DNA from: CAYRPN01 sp964426135
GTDB taxonomy: Bacteria > Planctomycetota > Phycisphaerae > Phycisphaerales > Phycisphaeraceae
DNA: 64,000 nt
Assembly (NCBI GenBank): GCA_964426135.1
Contig: CAYRPN010000013.1
Span: forward strand, 9,213 to 73,212
Direction of reading: 5' to 3'
Below the pieces are notes generated by a model. That model saw only the letters and a list, made by a program, of their open reading frames with translations. It ran no database searches and had not been told where the DNA came from. Each line of letters starts with the position of its first letter. The stretch's first letter is position 1. The translations under genes were made by a program, and so were the position numbers. Positions 26,899-35,568 of this stretch are shown here, in pieces.

Positions 26899-28197
26899 AT
26901 GCTCAAATCCCTCGCCCATCAACTCGACGACGTTTCCCGCCGCTCCTTCGTCACCAACGCCGCCAGGACTTTCCTGGGCGTCAGCGTGGTGGGCGCCACG
27001 CCCTGGGCGCAGGCGCTGGCCGGTGAGACTGAGCCCGCGCCGGCATCGCCCCGCAAGAACCCCGCCAAGAGCGTGATCTACATCTACCTCGCCGGCGGCA
27101 TGAGCCACCTGGATACCTGGGACCCCAAGCCGGGCACCGATGTCGCCGGACAGTTCAGCCCCCTGAAGACCAATATCACCGGCGTGTCGCTGAGCGACAA
27201 GCTCCCCCTGCTCGCCAAGCAGATGGACAAAATGTGCGTCATCCGCTCCATGACCAGCAGCCAGGGCGCCCACGAACGCGCCCAGTACCTGATGCACACC
27301 AGCTTCGCCCCCCTGCCCAGCGTCAAGCATCCGGGCATCGGACCCTGGCTCAACAAAATCGGCGGTCGCCTCAATCCCAAGCTCCCCGGCTCCGTCATCG
27401 TCGGCGGTGACGGCCGCGATGCCTCCGCGGGCGTGCTCGGTTCCGCCTATGAGCCCATCGTCGTCGGCAACCCGCAGGCGGGCCTGCAGAACTCCAAGCT
27501 CCGAGGCACCGAGCAGGACTTCGATCACAAACGCTCGCTGCTCGATCAGCTCGACTCCGGCTTCCGCGCCAAGTATCCGCAGGAGTCCGTGCAGGCGTAC
27601 ACCCGCTTCTACCAGGAAGCCGTCACGCTCATGAAGAGCAACGACCTCAAGGCCTTCGACCTCACCAGCGAACCGACCGAAGTCAAGCAGGCCTACGGCG
27701 CCAGCAGCTTCGGCATGGGGCTGCTGCTTGCCCGCCGCCTCGTGGAAGCCGGCGTGCGCTACGTGGAAGTGACGCTCGGCGGCTGGGACACGCACCAGGA
27801 CAACTTCGAAAATCTCGAAACCAAGCTGCCCCCGCTCGACCAGGGCATCAGCGCCCTGCTCGCCGACCTCGCGAAGAAGGGCCTGCTGGACACCACGCTG
27901 GTCGCGCAGGCGTCCGACTTCGGCCGCACGCCGAAGATCAACGAACGCGACGGCCGCGACCATTACCCCAAGTGCTTCTCGATGATGCTCGCCGGCGGCG
28001 GCGTCAAGGGCGGGCAGGTCTACGGCGAATCCGACGAAAAGGCCGCCACCGTCAAGAAGAACCCGGTCACGCCGCAGGACTTCAACGCCACCATCGCTTA
28101 CGCCCTGGGCATCCCGTACGACAAGCAGGTCTTCAGCAAGATCGGCCGCCCGTTCACCATGGCGGACAAGGGCAAGCCTGTAACGGCGATTTTCTGA
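26899..28197 (+). CDS. DUF1501 family protein, Tat-exported
   Basis: The 432-residue protein has a twin-arginine signal (SRRSFVTNAARTFLGVSVVG) and the DUF1501 layout: VIYIYLAGGMSHLDTWDPKPG, a CVIRSMTSSQGAHERA segment, EVTLGGWDTHQDNFENL, ASDFGRTPKINERDGRDHYP, and a terminal FTMADKGKPV. The HxDxWDPKP, DTHxxN and GRDHWP-like blocks are the metal-ligand signatures of the alkaline-phosphatase superfamily, to which DUF1501 is distantly related. The start at 26899 follows AGGA; ATG-like upstream frames add only six residues. It is the usual partner of the DUF1549/DUF1553 gene just upstream. Its substrate is unknown. Confidence 0.88.
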   Translation: MLKSLAHQLDDVSRRSFVTNAARTFLGVSVVGATPWAQALAGETEPAPASPRKNPAKSVIYIYLAGGMSHLDTWDPKPGTDVAGQFSPLKTNITGVSLSDKLPLLAKQMDKMCVIRSMTSSQGAHERAQYLMHTSFAPLPSVKHPGIGPWLNKIGGRLNPKLPGSVIVGGDGRDASAGVLGSAYEPIVVGNPQAGLQNSKLRGTEQDFDHKRSLLDQLDSGFRAKYPQESVQAYTRFYQEAVTLMKSNDLKAFDLTSEPTEVKQAYGASSFGMGLLLARRLVEAGVRYVEVTLGGWDTHQDNFENLETKLPPLDQGISALLADLAKKGLLDTTLVAQASDFGRTPKINERDGRDHYPKCFSMMLAGGGVKGGQVYGESDEKAATVKKNPVTPQDFNATIAYALGIPYDKQVFSKIGRPFTMADKGKPVTAIF

Positions 28198-28253
28198 ACC
28201 CGCGAGCCGGGGCGTATTCGCCCCGCCGATTCTCCCGACACGCAAACCCATCA

Positions 28254-28283
28254 AGCAACCCTCCGCACACGCGGGGGGTTGCT
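28254..28283 (+). terminator. Terminator-like hairpin after the DUF1501 gene
   Basis: AGCAACCCTCCGC and GCGGGGGGTTGCT pair over 13 bp (one T-G wobble) around a 4-nt ACAC loop, 57 bp past the stop codon. It lacks a clear U run. Confidence 0.55.
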
Positions 28284-28650
28284 GTCATTGGGCCGGACGG
28301 CGTCGCGGGGATCGACGTCGCGGCCGTTACTTTTCTTCGGATCGGTCAATGTAAGGTAGACGATGTCGAAGCCCCATCCGTGGGCCGGGTTGTTCTTTGA
28401 CATGACTCTCGAGAAGGAACGCCGCCGGGGCCGATCCCCGCGAAGTGGCCGAAAAGTGTCCTACCTTTGCGGCAGTCGATTTGTAAGTGCTTGACATGGC
28501 GTAAGTTGGCTGCGGTTTTTGATGGCTGGGGGTCGGTGGCCGGCCACTTTCGTCGATGTGAGGCGCCGAATCGTTCCGCACGTCGGGCGGCCGCCGAACG
28601 GGGAGTGCGCCGCGGAGGATCGCCGAACGGATCGCCGGCGGACCGGGAAC
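28284..28650. other. Non-coding stretch with a possible mobile-element remnant
   Basis: I find no convincing gene here. GCGAAGTGGCCGAAAAGTG at about 28439-28457 and GGCCGGCCACTTTCGTCG at about 28539-28556 are imperfect inverted ends around a TTGACA-containing spacer and could be an eroded insertion-sequence end. Confidence 0.4.
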
Positions 28651-28682
28651 GAAAAAGGCGACGGTTCTTGCGAACCGTCGCC
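28651..28682 (-). terminator. Rho-independent terminator of the HDOD gene
   Basis: GGCGACGGTTC and GAACCGTCGCC form a perfect 11-bp stem with a 4-nt TTGC loop at 28657-28682. On the minus strand it is followed by TTTTTC. It lies 170 bp past the stop of the gene at 28853-29770. Confidence 0.75.
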
Positions 28683-28852
28683 CGGAGGGAAAAGAGAGAC
28701 GCCTACGTTGATCCCTTGCACATCGCACCCATCCGCGCGGCTCCTTGCCTTGCGGACGCCGTCGAAGTGCATCTCCAAACCAGGCCGGTTCGTCCTGCGA
28801 CGCCGGCCCGCCTCCTGACTCGCCTCCGCCCCGTGCGAATCCGCCGTCGGAT

Positions 28853-29770
28853 TCACGCTCCCTGGATCAATGCGGCAGCCTCTTCCATCGCTTTCGGTAA
28901 GTTTGCTGTGACGTTCTGCACGCGCTGCGGCGTGAGGTTGATCTCCGAAACAATCGTCGCGGCGGCTTCGTTCTCCTCGACATCCATCGTGAATCCCAGC
29001 TTCAACTGCTTGGCGATGATGTCCGCGACGTAGACCAGGCTTGTCAGCGTGCGGTTCTGCGGCGCCAGCGAGAGCGGGCGATGATGATGGCCCGTCACGA
29101 AGCCGAAGCTGGCGGGGAATTTCCAGTGGCGACAGAGGGCGGCGCCGAACTGCTCGTGCGTGGCGCCGATGACCTGCGTCTCCAGTTCGCGGAAGCTGTG
29201 GGCAGGATCGGCGACGGATTTGTCGATGGCTTCGATGAGCTTGGTGCGGCGAGCCTGCATCTCGACCATGATGCCGATGTCGTGGATCAAGCCGGCAAGG
29301 AACGCCTCATCGGGCAGGCCCAGGCCGATCTCGCGGGAGAGCAGTTGGGTGCAGGTGGCGGTGGCGATGGAGTGCTGCCAGAGATCGCGGGCGTTGAAGT
29401 TCGGGCTGATCTGCCCGCCGCGGAACAGCTTGGCGAGGCTGGCGGCGATGGCGATGTTCTTCACGGCGTTGAGGCCCAGCAGCACGATGGCGCGGTTGAT
29501 CGAGCCGATCTGCCCGGGCAGGCCGTAGAAGGCGGAGTTGACGACCTTGAGAATGCGGGCGCCCAGGGCAGGATCGTTGGTGATGACCTTGTTCAGGTCC
29601 TGTGCCGAGGACTCGGGATCCTCGACAATCTTGATGATCTTGATCGTCACCTCCGGCAGCGTGGCGATGTGGCTGATCTCCTGGATCGTGGCCAGGATCA
29701 TCGCTTCCTGCGCGGGGGTTGCGCCGATGGCGGCGGGCGGAGTGGCGAGTTTGGTTGCGGCTGGTGTCAT
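28853..29770 (-). CDS. HDOD domain protein
   Basis: The 305-residue protein is mostly an HDOD domain: LPEVTIKIIKIVEDPESSAQ, NDPALGARILKVVNSAFYG, INRAIVLLGLNAVKNIAIA, then FLAGLIHDIGIMVEMQ and FVTGHHHRPLSL. HDOD proteins are relatives of HD phosphohydrolases that usually act as signalling adaptors. This one retains HD in GLIHDIG, so residual metal binding is possible. The start follows AAGGAG with a 9-nt spacer, and a clear terminator lies downstream, so it is likely a one-gene transcript. Its partner pathway is not indicated by the neighbours. Confidence 0.88.
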   Translation of the reverse strand: MTPAATKLATPPAAIGATPAQEAMILATIQEISHIATLPEVTIKIIKIVEDPESSAQDLNKVITNDPALGARILKVVNSAFYGLPGQIGSINRAIVLLGLNAVKNIAIAASLAKLFRGGQISPNFNARDLWQHSIATATCTQLLSREIGLGLPDEAFLAGLIHDIGIMVEMQARRTKLIEAIDKSVADPAHSFRELETQVIGATHEQFGAALCRHWKFPASFGFVTGHHHRPLSLAPQNRTLTSLVYVADIIAKQLKLGFTMDVEENEAAATIVSEINLTPQRVQNVTANLPKAMEEAAALIQGA

Positions 29771-29882
29771 GGTCTTTCCGCTCCTTCAGTGGCGTCTCTC
29801 GTTGCTTATCGGGAAGCGGCAAGTCGGACTTAATGTCGCGTGCCCACTTGTTCCCAAAGCTTCGGCGCGCTAACGTCCGAAT

Positions 29883-30158
29883 ATGTGGACATTCACGGAA
29901 TCATCAGGGCGGGGTTTCGGTCGCTGGGTGATCTGGCTTCGCCACGGGCCGCCCTGGCCGCTGAAGTGGGCGATCTTCTGCGGGTTCGCCGCGATGGTGG
30001 TCCCGCTGGCGGTGCTGGCGCTGCTGGGGTTGGTTGTGGGGTTCGCGGTCTTCGTCGTGCTCTCCATCATCGACCGCATTGGAGGACTCTTTAGAGGTGG
30101 CAAGGCGGGGAGTCCTGGCGACGAAGCGGGCCGCAGCAATGTTCGCGTGATCGATTGA
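29883..30158 (+). CDS. Small hypothetical membrane protein
   Basis: The 91-residue product has a basic N-terminal part (WVIWLRHGPPWPLKWAIF) leading into a long hydrophobic stretch (residues of about 33-62, enough for one or two helices), then a Gly-rich basic tail. No family is recognised. It reads divergently from the HDOD gene. No good ribosome site precedes the ATG, so it could start elsewhere or be a chance frame; hydrophobicity and position make it plausible. Confidence 0.5.
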   Translation: MWTFTESSGRGFGRWVIWLRHGPPWPLKWAIFCGFAAMVVPLAVLALLGLVVGFAVFVVLSIIDRIGGLFRGGKAGSPGDEAGRSNVRVID

Positions 30159-30160
30159 GG

Positions 30161-30290
30161 TTAGGAACGGGCCCGAAATGACTTCGCGAATTGGCGGTTC
30201 CCATTTAGCCGGCGGGCTTGCCCGCCGAGAGCGTCTCGGCGGGCAAGCCCGCCGGCTAAATGGGGAACTTATTTCGGTCCCGTTCCTTAG
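30161..30290. repeat. Nested palindrome with TTTAGCCGGCGGGC core
   Basis: Outer arms TTAGGAACGGGCCCGAAAT (30161-30179) and ATTTCGGTCCCGTTCCTTAG (30271-30290) enclose inner arms CATTTAGCCGGCGGGCTTGC (from 30202) and the inverse ending CCGGCTAAATG (to 30262). Two palindromes sit one inside the other. Confidence 0.8.
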
Positions 30291-30458
30291 CGGTCGGGCC
30301 GAGTCGGCGAGGCGCACCCGTTCTGAAGTTCAAGATTGCAGGTTTCGGATTTCGAGTTTCGTGCGTCCGGTTTCGTTCAAGAGGATCGGAACTTGAAACC
30401 TGCAACATCTGAAACGTGAAACCCAACAGGTGGGCCTCGCCGACTCGGCCCGACCGCT
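30289..30458. repeat. Palindromic element, AGCGGTCGGGCCGAGTCGGC family
   Basis: AGCGGTCGGGCCGAGTCGGC at 30289-30308 is inverted at 30439-30458. Inside, a second imperfect palindrome pairs GTTCAAGATTGCAGGTTTC with GGAACTTGAAACCTGCAAC. A half copy of the outer arm is at 43736-43768. The element abuts the previous palindrome, so 30161-30458 is wholly repeat. Confidence 0.8.
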
Positions 30459-30531
30459 GACCTGCGAACATGATTTCATTCGGATGCTAAACTTTCCCCG
30501 GTGGAGAATCGCTCGCGTTCACGGATGACGC

Positions 30532-32337
30532 ATGTCGCAGAAACCACAGGCTATTTTGTGTCCCTACTGCGGCCACACGCAGCTCATGGCCGACTCGTGC
30601 GAGGCGTGCGGCGGTCAGTTCGATGCCGTCAGCCGGCGCGGCGTGCAGGTCAACATGGGGCCGTGGTGGGTGCGCGACACGCGCGTGCCGTTCCGCCCCG
30701 GCTTCAGCACGCAGGCGATGATGCGCCTGATCCAGGCCGGCAAAGTCACCGCCCATTCCATCATCAAGGGCCCGACCACGCACCAGTTCTGGCGTGCCGC
30801 CCGCGCGACGGCGGGCGTCGCCCATCTGCTGGGCTACTGCCATCACTGCGGCCAGCGGGTGCCGCCAACGGACGCGCAATGTCCGCAGTGCTCCGCGAAG
30901 TTCGAGACTCCCACCCAGCACGACGACCTTGGTCTGCCCATCCGCAGCGTCGACGAAGCACGGGCGGCGCAGAAGCAACTGGACGCGGAAGTCGCCCGCC
31001 TGGCAGGCACGCCGCCCACCTTCACCGCCCAGCGCGGCCCCGACGGCCGGGCGCTGTGCCCCTACTGCGGCCACAGCCAGCACGGCAACGAACGATGCGA
31101 ATCCTGCGGCGGACTGTTCGAGCATTTCAGCCGGCGCGCGACGATGATCGCGATGGGGCCGTGGTTCGTGCGCAACAAGAAGTTTCCCTTCCGTCCCGGC
31201 TGCAGCTTCGATGTGCTCCGCAGGCAGATCGAAGCGAAGAAGATCGACGCGGACACGATCATCCGCGGACCGACGACCCGGCAGTTCTGGGCAGTGGCCA
31301 AGCATGTGCCGGGAGTGAGCCAGTTGCTCGGTTTCTGCTGGTCGTGCGGCGCATCGGCGACAGCGGGTGCGCCGTCGTGTCCTTCGTGCAGCGCCAGTCT
31401 TTCGACCTTTGAAGATCCGAATCGTCTCGGCCTGCCGTTTCGCACGGAAGCGGAAGCGCAGGCGGCTCACGCGCAGCTCGAGTCACAGGTGCAGCCCAAA
31501 GCCGCACCGACACCGGCGCCGGCTCCGCCGATGCCGGTCACCGGCGGCGCGAGCCCCTTCTCGGCAGCCGGGTTGGCGGCGCTGAAGGAACTGGACAACC
31601 GCACGCTGGCCGTGCTGGCGTCAGCGCCGTCGGAGCAGGAAGAAGAGGTCGTCTACGCGGAACCCGGCGAAGTGGAAGCACGCATCGCCGCCCGGCAGAA
31701 AAGCGGCGGCCGCGGCCGCAGCCGCGCGCCGCTGATCGCGCTGCTGCTCATCGCCGCGATTGCGATTCCGATGATGGTGCTGATCGGCGTCATGCTGAGC
31801 AACGTGAGCGACCAATCGCTTCCTCCCATTGCGCCGCGCAAGACCCCGCCGGTGGCGCCGAGCATCGACGAAGACGAGCAGGCCGTGCAGGCGCTGCGTT
31901 CGGAGGTCGCCGCCGCCTGGGACGGCGTGAAGAATGCCGGGCGCGAGGGCAACATCGGCCTGGAACTCGACAATCTCACCGACATGATCGGCCGCGCCGA
32001 TTCGCTGCTGCGCGACAAGCTGCACGGGAAAGCGAAGACGCTTTACGACGATGCCCGGACTCGCATTGGAGAACTGGCGCAACAGATCAAGCGCCGCGAC
32101 GAGGCCGCCCACGCCAAGACGGAAGCCCAGAAGCAGATCGGCCTGGCCACGCTGCTGCAGTTGCCCGAATCGATGCAGGCGGCCATGACGGAAGCCCAGA
32201 GCAGCAACGCCGAGGCCCAGATTTACTTCGACTCCGGTCAGTTCGACGAAGCCCGCGCCGCCTGGGACAAGGCCGCCGCCACGGTCGCGCGGTTGCTCAA
32301 GGCGTTCAACGATCAGAAGCAGGCGGGCGCGGAGTAA
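30532..32337 (+). CDS. Membrane protein with duplicated zinc-ribbon/GYF-like units
   Basis: The 601-residue protein contains two homologous units, residues of about 9-145 and 175-305. Each has a CPYCGH zinc ribbon ending CxxCGG, a GYF/DUF4339-like segment (GPWWVRDTRVPFRPGFS and GPWFVRNKKFPFRPGCS, each followed by IIKGPTTHQFW or IIRGPTTRQFW), and a second ribbon (GYCHHCG ... CPQC; GFCWSCG ... CPSC). A proline-rich linker, one membrane helix (residues 400-423) and a helical coiled C-terminus follow. The repeat-bearing half should be cytoplasmic. I do not recognise a named family. Binding of peptides or of other membrane proteins is a reasonable guess from GYF similarity. Confidence 0.75.
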   Translation: MSQKPQAILCPYCGHTQLMADSCEACGGQFDAVSRRGVQVNMGPWWVRDTRVPFRPGFSTQAMMRLIQAGKVTAHSIIKGPTTHQFWRAARATAGVAHLLGYCHHCGQRVPPTDAQCPQCSAKFETPTQHDDLGLPIRSVDEARAAQKQLDAEVARLAGTPPTFTAQRGPDGRALCPYCGHSQHGNERCESCGGLFEHFSRRATMIAMGPWFVRNKKFPFRPGCSFDVLRRQIEAKKIDADTIIRGPTTRQFWAVAKHVPGVSQLLGFCWSCGASATAGAPSCPSCSASLSTFEDPNRLGLPFRTEAEAQAAHAQLESQVQPKAAPTPAPAPPMPVTGGASPFSAAGLAALKELDNRTLAVLASAPSEQEEEVVYAEPGEVEARIAARQKSGGRGRSRAPLIALLLIAAIAIPMMVLIGVMLSNVSDQSLPPIAPRKTPPVAPSIDEDEQAVQALRSEVAAAWDGVKNAGREGNIGLELDNLTDMIGRADSLLRDKLHGKAKTLYDDARTRIGELAQQIKRRDEAAHAKTEAQKQIGLATLLQLPESMQAAMTEAQSSNAEAQIYFDSGQFDEARAAWDKAAATVARLLKAFNDQKQAGAE

Positions 32338-32348
32338 TGGATGTTCAC

Positions 32349-32463
32349 GGTGCGCCAAGTCCGCGCGGACGCACCTTGTTGGGTAAGCGGATCATGAATC
32401 GCCGAGCAGTTTGTCACCGGTCGCGAGATGGTGCGCCCGCGCTGAGCCTTGACGCACCCTACC
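32349..32463. repeat. Palindromic element, GTGCGTCAAG family, diverged
   Basis: GGTGCGCCAAGTCCGCGCGG from 32349 is imperfectly inverted by CGCTGAGCCTTGACGCACCC and TAC ending at 32463. It fills the gap between the zinc-ribbon gene and the PQQ-repeat gene. Confidence 0.7.
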
Positions 32464-32513
32464 AAGCCCCGTTATCCGTATCCCACGCCTTGCCACCACC
32501 AATCCACCTGAAC

Positions 32514-33953
32514 ATGCTCCATCGCATTCTCATCGTTGCGCTTTCGCTCGTCGTTTTCGCCGGGGCGCGTGCCGAGGATGTTCCCGACCTGCGCACGCGC
32601 AAGACCGGCAGCGACTGGCCCGCGTTCCTGGGTCCCACCGGCGATTCCAAGTCCACTGAAAAGGGCATCCAAACCAAGTGGCCCATCACCGGGCCGCGCA
32701 TGGTCTGGCAGCGCAAACTCGCCGAGGGTTACGCCATGCCTTCGATCAGCATGGGCAGGCTGTTCATGTTCGACCGCGTGAAGGATCAGAATCGCCTCGT
32801 GTGCATGAAGAGCGAGACCGGCGAGGAACTCTGGTCGTTCCAGTACGAAACCGATTTCTCCGACCTGCTCGGCTACTCCGGCGGCCCGCGGTGCTGCCCG
32901 GTGATCGATGGCGATCGCGTCTACATCGCCGGCGCCGAAGGCATGATCCACTGCCTCAGTGCCACGGATGGCAAGGTGAAATGGAAGATCGATCTGGTGA
33001 AGGATTTTGGAGTGGTGAAGAATTTCTTCGGCGTCGGCGCCACGCCGGTCATCGAAGGCGACCTGCTCATCATGCAGGTCGGCGGCAGCCCGCCTGGACA
33101 AGGCAAGGACATCTACGCCGCCGGCGGCAAGATCGAATCCAACGGCAGCGGCATCGTGGCGTTCGACAAACACACCGGCAAGGTCGTGTACAAGCTTTCC
33201 AACGAACTGGCCAGCTACGCCACGCCTACGCTCGCCACCATCGGCGATCGACGCTGGTGCTTCGCGCTGTGTCGCGGCGGACTCGTCGCTTTCGAGCCGA
33301 AGACCGGCAAGATCGATTTCCGGTTCCCCTGGCGGGCCGATTCGCTCAACTCCGTCAACGCCAGCAATCCCGTCGTGGTGGACGATCAGGTGCTCATCAG
33401 CGAGTGCTACGACATCGGCGGCGCACTGCTGAAAGTAAAGCCCGCCCTCGCCGACAAACCGGGCGGACACGAGATCGTCTGGAGCGACAAGGAAAAGCGC
33501 GGCCGGCTGCGTTCGATGGCGGCGCACTGGAACACGCCGATCCACATCGACGGGTATCTCTATGGCTGCTCCGGCCGCAATGAGCCGGACGCCGACCTGC
33601 GCTGTGTCGAGTTGAAGACCGGCAAAGTGATGTGGACGACCACCACGGTGCCCTACGCGATTCCCGGAGCCAAGGCCGAAGATCAGCTTCGCCTGCGGCT
33701 GGCGCGCACCTCGCTTCTGCATGTGGATGGCCACTTCATCGTGCTCAGCGAGTACGGCATCGCCATCCTGATGAAGGTGAATCCGGAGAAGTTCGAGCCT
33801 GTCGCGGTGACCCTGCTGCAGCAGGAGAATTTCAACGACCCCGAGCCGCTGTTGAAGCAGCCGTGCTGGGCCGCGCCGATTCTGTCGCATGGCCTGCTGT
33901 ACCTGCGCGGCGAGAACCTGCTCGTTTGCCTGGAACTGATTCCGCCCAAATGA
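32514..33953 (+). CDS. Secreted PQQ-type beta-propeller protein
   Basis: The 479-residue protein has a signal peptide (LHRILIVALSLVVFAGARA) and then repeated propeller blades typical of PQQ-binding-like proteins: DWPAFLGPTGDSKSTE, RLVCMKSETGEELWSFQYE, IHCLSATDGKVKWKIDL, IVAFDKHTGKVVYKLS, CVELKTGKVMWTT. The cofactor and catalytic residues of true quinoprotein dehydrogenases are not evident. Such proteins are abundant in planctomycetes, probably as structural or binding propellers. The ATG at 32514 is chosen since the longer frame translates the palindromic element. Confidence 0.85.
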   Translation: MLHRILIVALSLVVFAGARAEDVPDLRTRKTGSDWPAFLGPTGDSKSTEKGIQTKWPITGPRMVWQRKLAEGYAMPSISMGRLFMFDRVKDQNRLVCMKSETGEELWSFQYETDFSDLLGYSGGPRCCPVIDGDRVYIAGAEGMIHCLSATDGKVKWKIDLVKDFGVVKNFFGVGATPVIEGDLLIMQVGGSPPGQGKDIYAAGGKIESNGSGIVAFDKHTGKVVYKLSNELASYATPTLATIGDRRWCFALCRGGLVAFEPKTGKIDFRFPWRADSLNSVNASNPVVVDDQVLISECYDIGGALLKVKPALADKPGGHEIVWSDKEKRGRLRSMAAHWNTPIHIDGYLYGCSGRNEPDADLRCVELKTGKVMWTTTTVPYAIPGAKAEDQLRLRLARTSLLHVDGHFIVLSEYGIAILMKVNPEKFEPVAVTLLQQENFNDPEPLLKQPCWAAPILSHGLLYLRGENLLVCLELIPPK

Positions 33954-34000
33954 AACAGGCGGGCGATTCAAGCGCGCAACACATCTGCGGGTTGCGCCAC

Positions 34001-34260
34001 CATTTAGCCGGCGGGCTTGCCCGCCGCGAACCCCCGGACATCGCGCCGTTTCAGCTTCACCACGCGGCGGCCTCACTCAACATCGCGATTCGGCGTTGGG
34101 ATTCAGCGCTGCGATTCGGCGCTGCGATTCGGCGCTGCGATTCGGCGCTGCGATTCGGCATTGCGATTCGGCGCTGCGATTCGGCATTGCGATTCGGCAT
34201 TGCGATTCGGCGCTGCGCCGCGGCTGGATGTCCTCGGCGGGCAAGCCCGCCGGCTAAATG
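34001..34260. repeat. TTTAGCCGGCGGGC palindrome containing a tandem array
   Basis: CATTTAGCCGGCGGGCTTGC from 34001 and its inverse ending at 34260 are the same arms as at 30202-30262 and 35311-35455. The centre has expanded to about 200 bp by the tandem array at 34085-34215. Confidence 0.8.
34085..34215 (+). repeat. 13-bp tandem array
   Basis: About ten copies of GGCGCTGCGATTC or the variant GGCATTGCGATTC occur head to tail. The variants alternate irregularly, as expected from slippage or unequal exchange. Confidence 0.88.
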
Positions 34261-34305
34261 GCGCGGGGATCCATTGGCGGGGAATCATTCCTGAACATCA
34301 CGTGC

Positions 34306-34412
34306 TTAGGAGCCGTGCAGGATCAACATCGCATGTGGGACGACTTTCCAAGTCGTCCGGCTGGGAGCGAAGCGATTCGTATCCGCGGAGTTAATCTTGC
34401 ACGGCTCCTTAA
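34306..34412 (-). repeat. MITE-like element of about 105 bp, copy 2, inverted
   Basis: TTAGGAGCCGTGCAGGATC at the left and TCTTGCACGGCTCCTTAA at the right are the ends of the 9598-9702 element in opposite orientation. The interior GGACGACTTTCCAAGTCGTCC palindrome and most spacer sequence are conserved. Confidence 0.85.
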
Positions 34413-34677
34413 TTCATTGGCAAAGCTCGCCGCGACCCGTAATATGTGGCGGGATCGGGGCGGCGGGCCGGTTGTGCGCATCGGGCGTCGATGACCGATG
34501 ATGATCTACACGGGGATATGGCCCCTTCATCCGCTGCCCCTTGCCCGGATTGTGCCAGGCATCGGCCACGCTCCAACAACAGGCAGGCTCACCATGGCCG
34601 TACGCACCGCCCAATCCCAACCCCCGCAAAAGGCAATTTCCCGCAAGGTCAGTCGCGGGAATGGAAAGGATCATCCC

Positions 34678-35259
34678 GTGGCTTCCAACAAAGTGGCACC
34701 CAAGAAAGCGAGCAACAAACCCATGAGCAAAGAACAGACCGAACAGGCGGGCGAGGCGGCCGGCCCCGAGAGCCTCGACAAAGTCCGCGACATTCTCTTC
34801 GGCGCCCAGTCCCGCGAGACGGACAAGAAATTCGCCCGCCTCGAGGAACGCGTGGCGAAAGAAACCGCCACCCTGCGCGATGAGACCCGCAAGCGCCTCG
34901 ATTCGCTCGAAGACTACGTCAAGAGCGAAGTGCAATCGCTGCTCGACCGTCTCAAGTCGGAGCAGACCGATCGCACCGCCGCCGACAAGGATCTTTCCAA
35001 GCAGCTCGCCGAACTGGGCAAGGAGACCGACAAGCGGCTCAGCGCCACCGACGAGCGCCTGACCGACGCCCAGCGCGATCTTCGCAAGCAGATTCTGGAT
35101 CAGAGCAAATCGCTTCGCGACGACATCGCCGAAGCGCAGAAGCAGCTCAACGATTCGCGCGAGCGTGCCGACGCGGAACTGCGCAAGGACAAGGTCGATC
35201 GCTCCGCGCTGGCGGATCTGCTGACGGAGCTGGCGCTGCGCTTGAAAGATGAAGAGTAA
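34678..35259 (+). CDS. Coiled-coil protein paired with the OmpA/BON-repeat gene
   Basis: The roughly 193-residue hydrophilic protein has an N-terminal Lys/Ala-rich tail, then LDKVRDILFGAQSRETDKKF and a long heptad-like helix rich in Glu, Lys, Asp and Leu to the end. I chose GTG at 34678 because AAAGGA lies 8 nt upstream; ATG at 34594 or 34723 are alternatives. A similar short coiled-coil gene beginning with a VRDILFGAQ-type motif is, as I recall, often placed beside OmpA-family genes of the type that follows here, so the two probably work together at the envelope. Precise function is unknown. Confidence 0.7.
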   Translation: MASNKVAPKKASNKPMSKEQTEQAGEAAGPESLDKVRDILFGAQSRETDKKFARLEERVAKETATLRDETRKRLDSLEDYVKSEVQSLLDRLKSEQTDRTAADKDLSKQLAELGKETDKRLSATDERLTDAQRDLRKQILDQSKSLRDDIAEAQKQLNDSRERADAELRKDKVDRSALADLLTELALRLKDEE

Positions 35260-35310
35260 GCAGCCGGGATTTGGGAATCGGGATTCGGGAATCGGGACCG
35301 AATCACTTCC

Positions 35311-35455
35311 CATTTAGCCGGCGGGCTTGCCCGCCGCGGGCGTCCGGTCACGGCGCCGCATCGTTTCACCACATTCGCATCGAGCCGCCGATGTCGTGAG
35401 GCCGGAATCGCGCAGCGTCTGGTGGTTCGCGGCGGGCAAGCCCGCCGGCTAAATG
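35311..35455. repeat. TTTAGCCGGCGGGC palindrome
   Basis: CATTTAGCCGGCGGGCTTGC from 35311 and its inverse ending AAATG at 35455 enclose about 95 bp. Short ATTCGGGAATC-type repeats lie on both sides (35275-35300 and 35500-35550), so the 309-bp gap is repeat throughout. Confidence 0.8.
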
Positions 35456-35568
35456 GGCTGTGCAATCCGGGAAGTTACTTCACGATCCGTCGTTGTCTTC
35501 ATTCCCGAATCCCCTTTCCGCAATCCCGAATCCCTAATCCCGAATCCACACACCCGCCTTTCCTCCCC

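Noticed and set aside
28467..29033. 188-residue plus-strand frame
   Set aside because: It runs through the terminator and antisense to the HDOD gene, with no recognisable domain.
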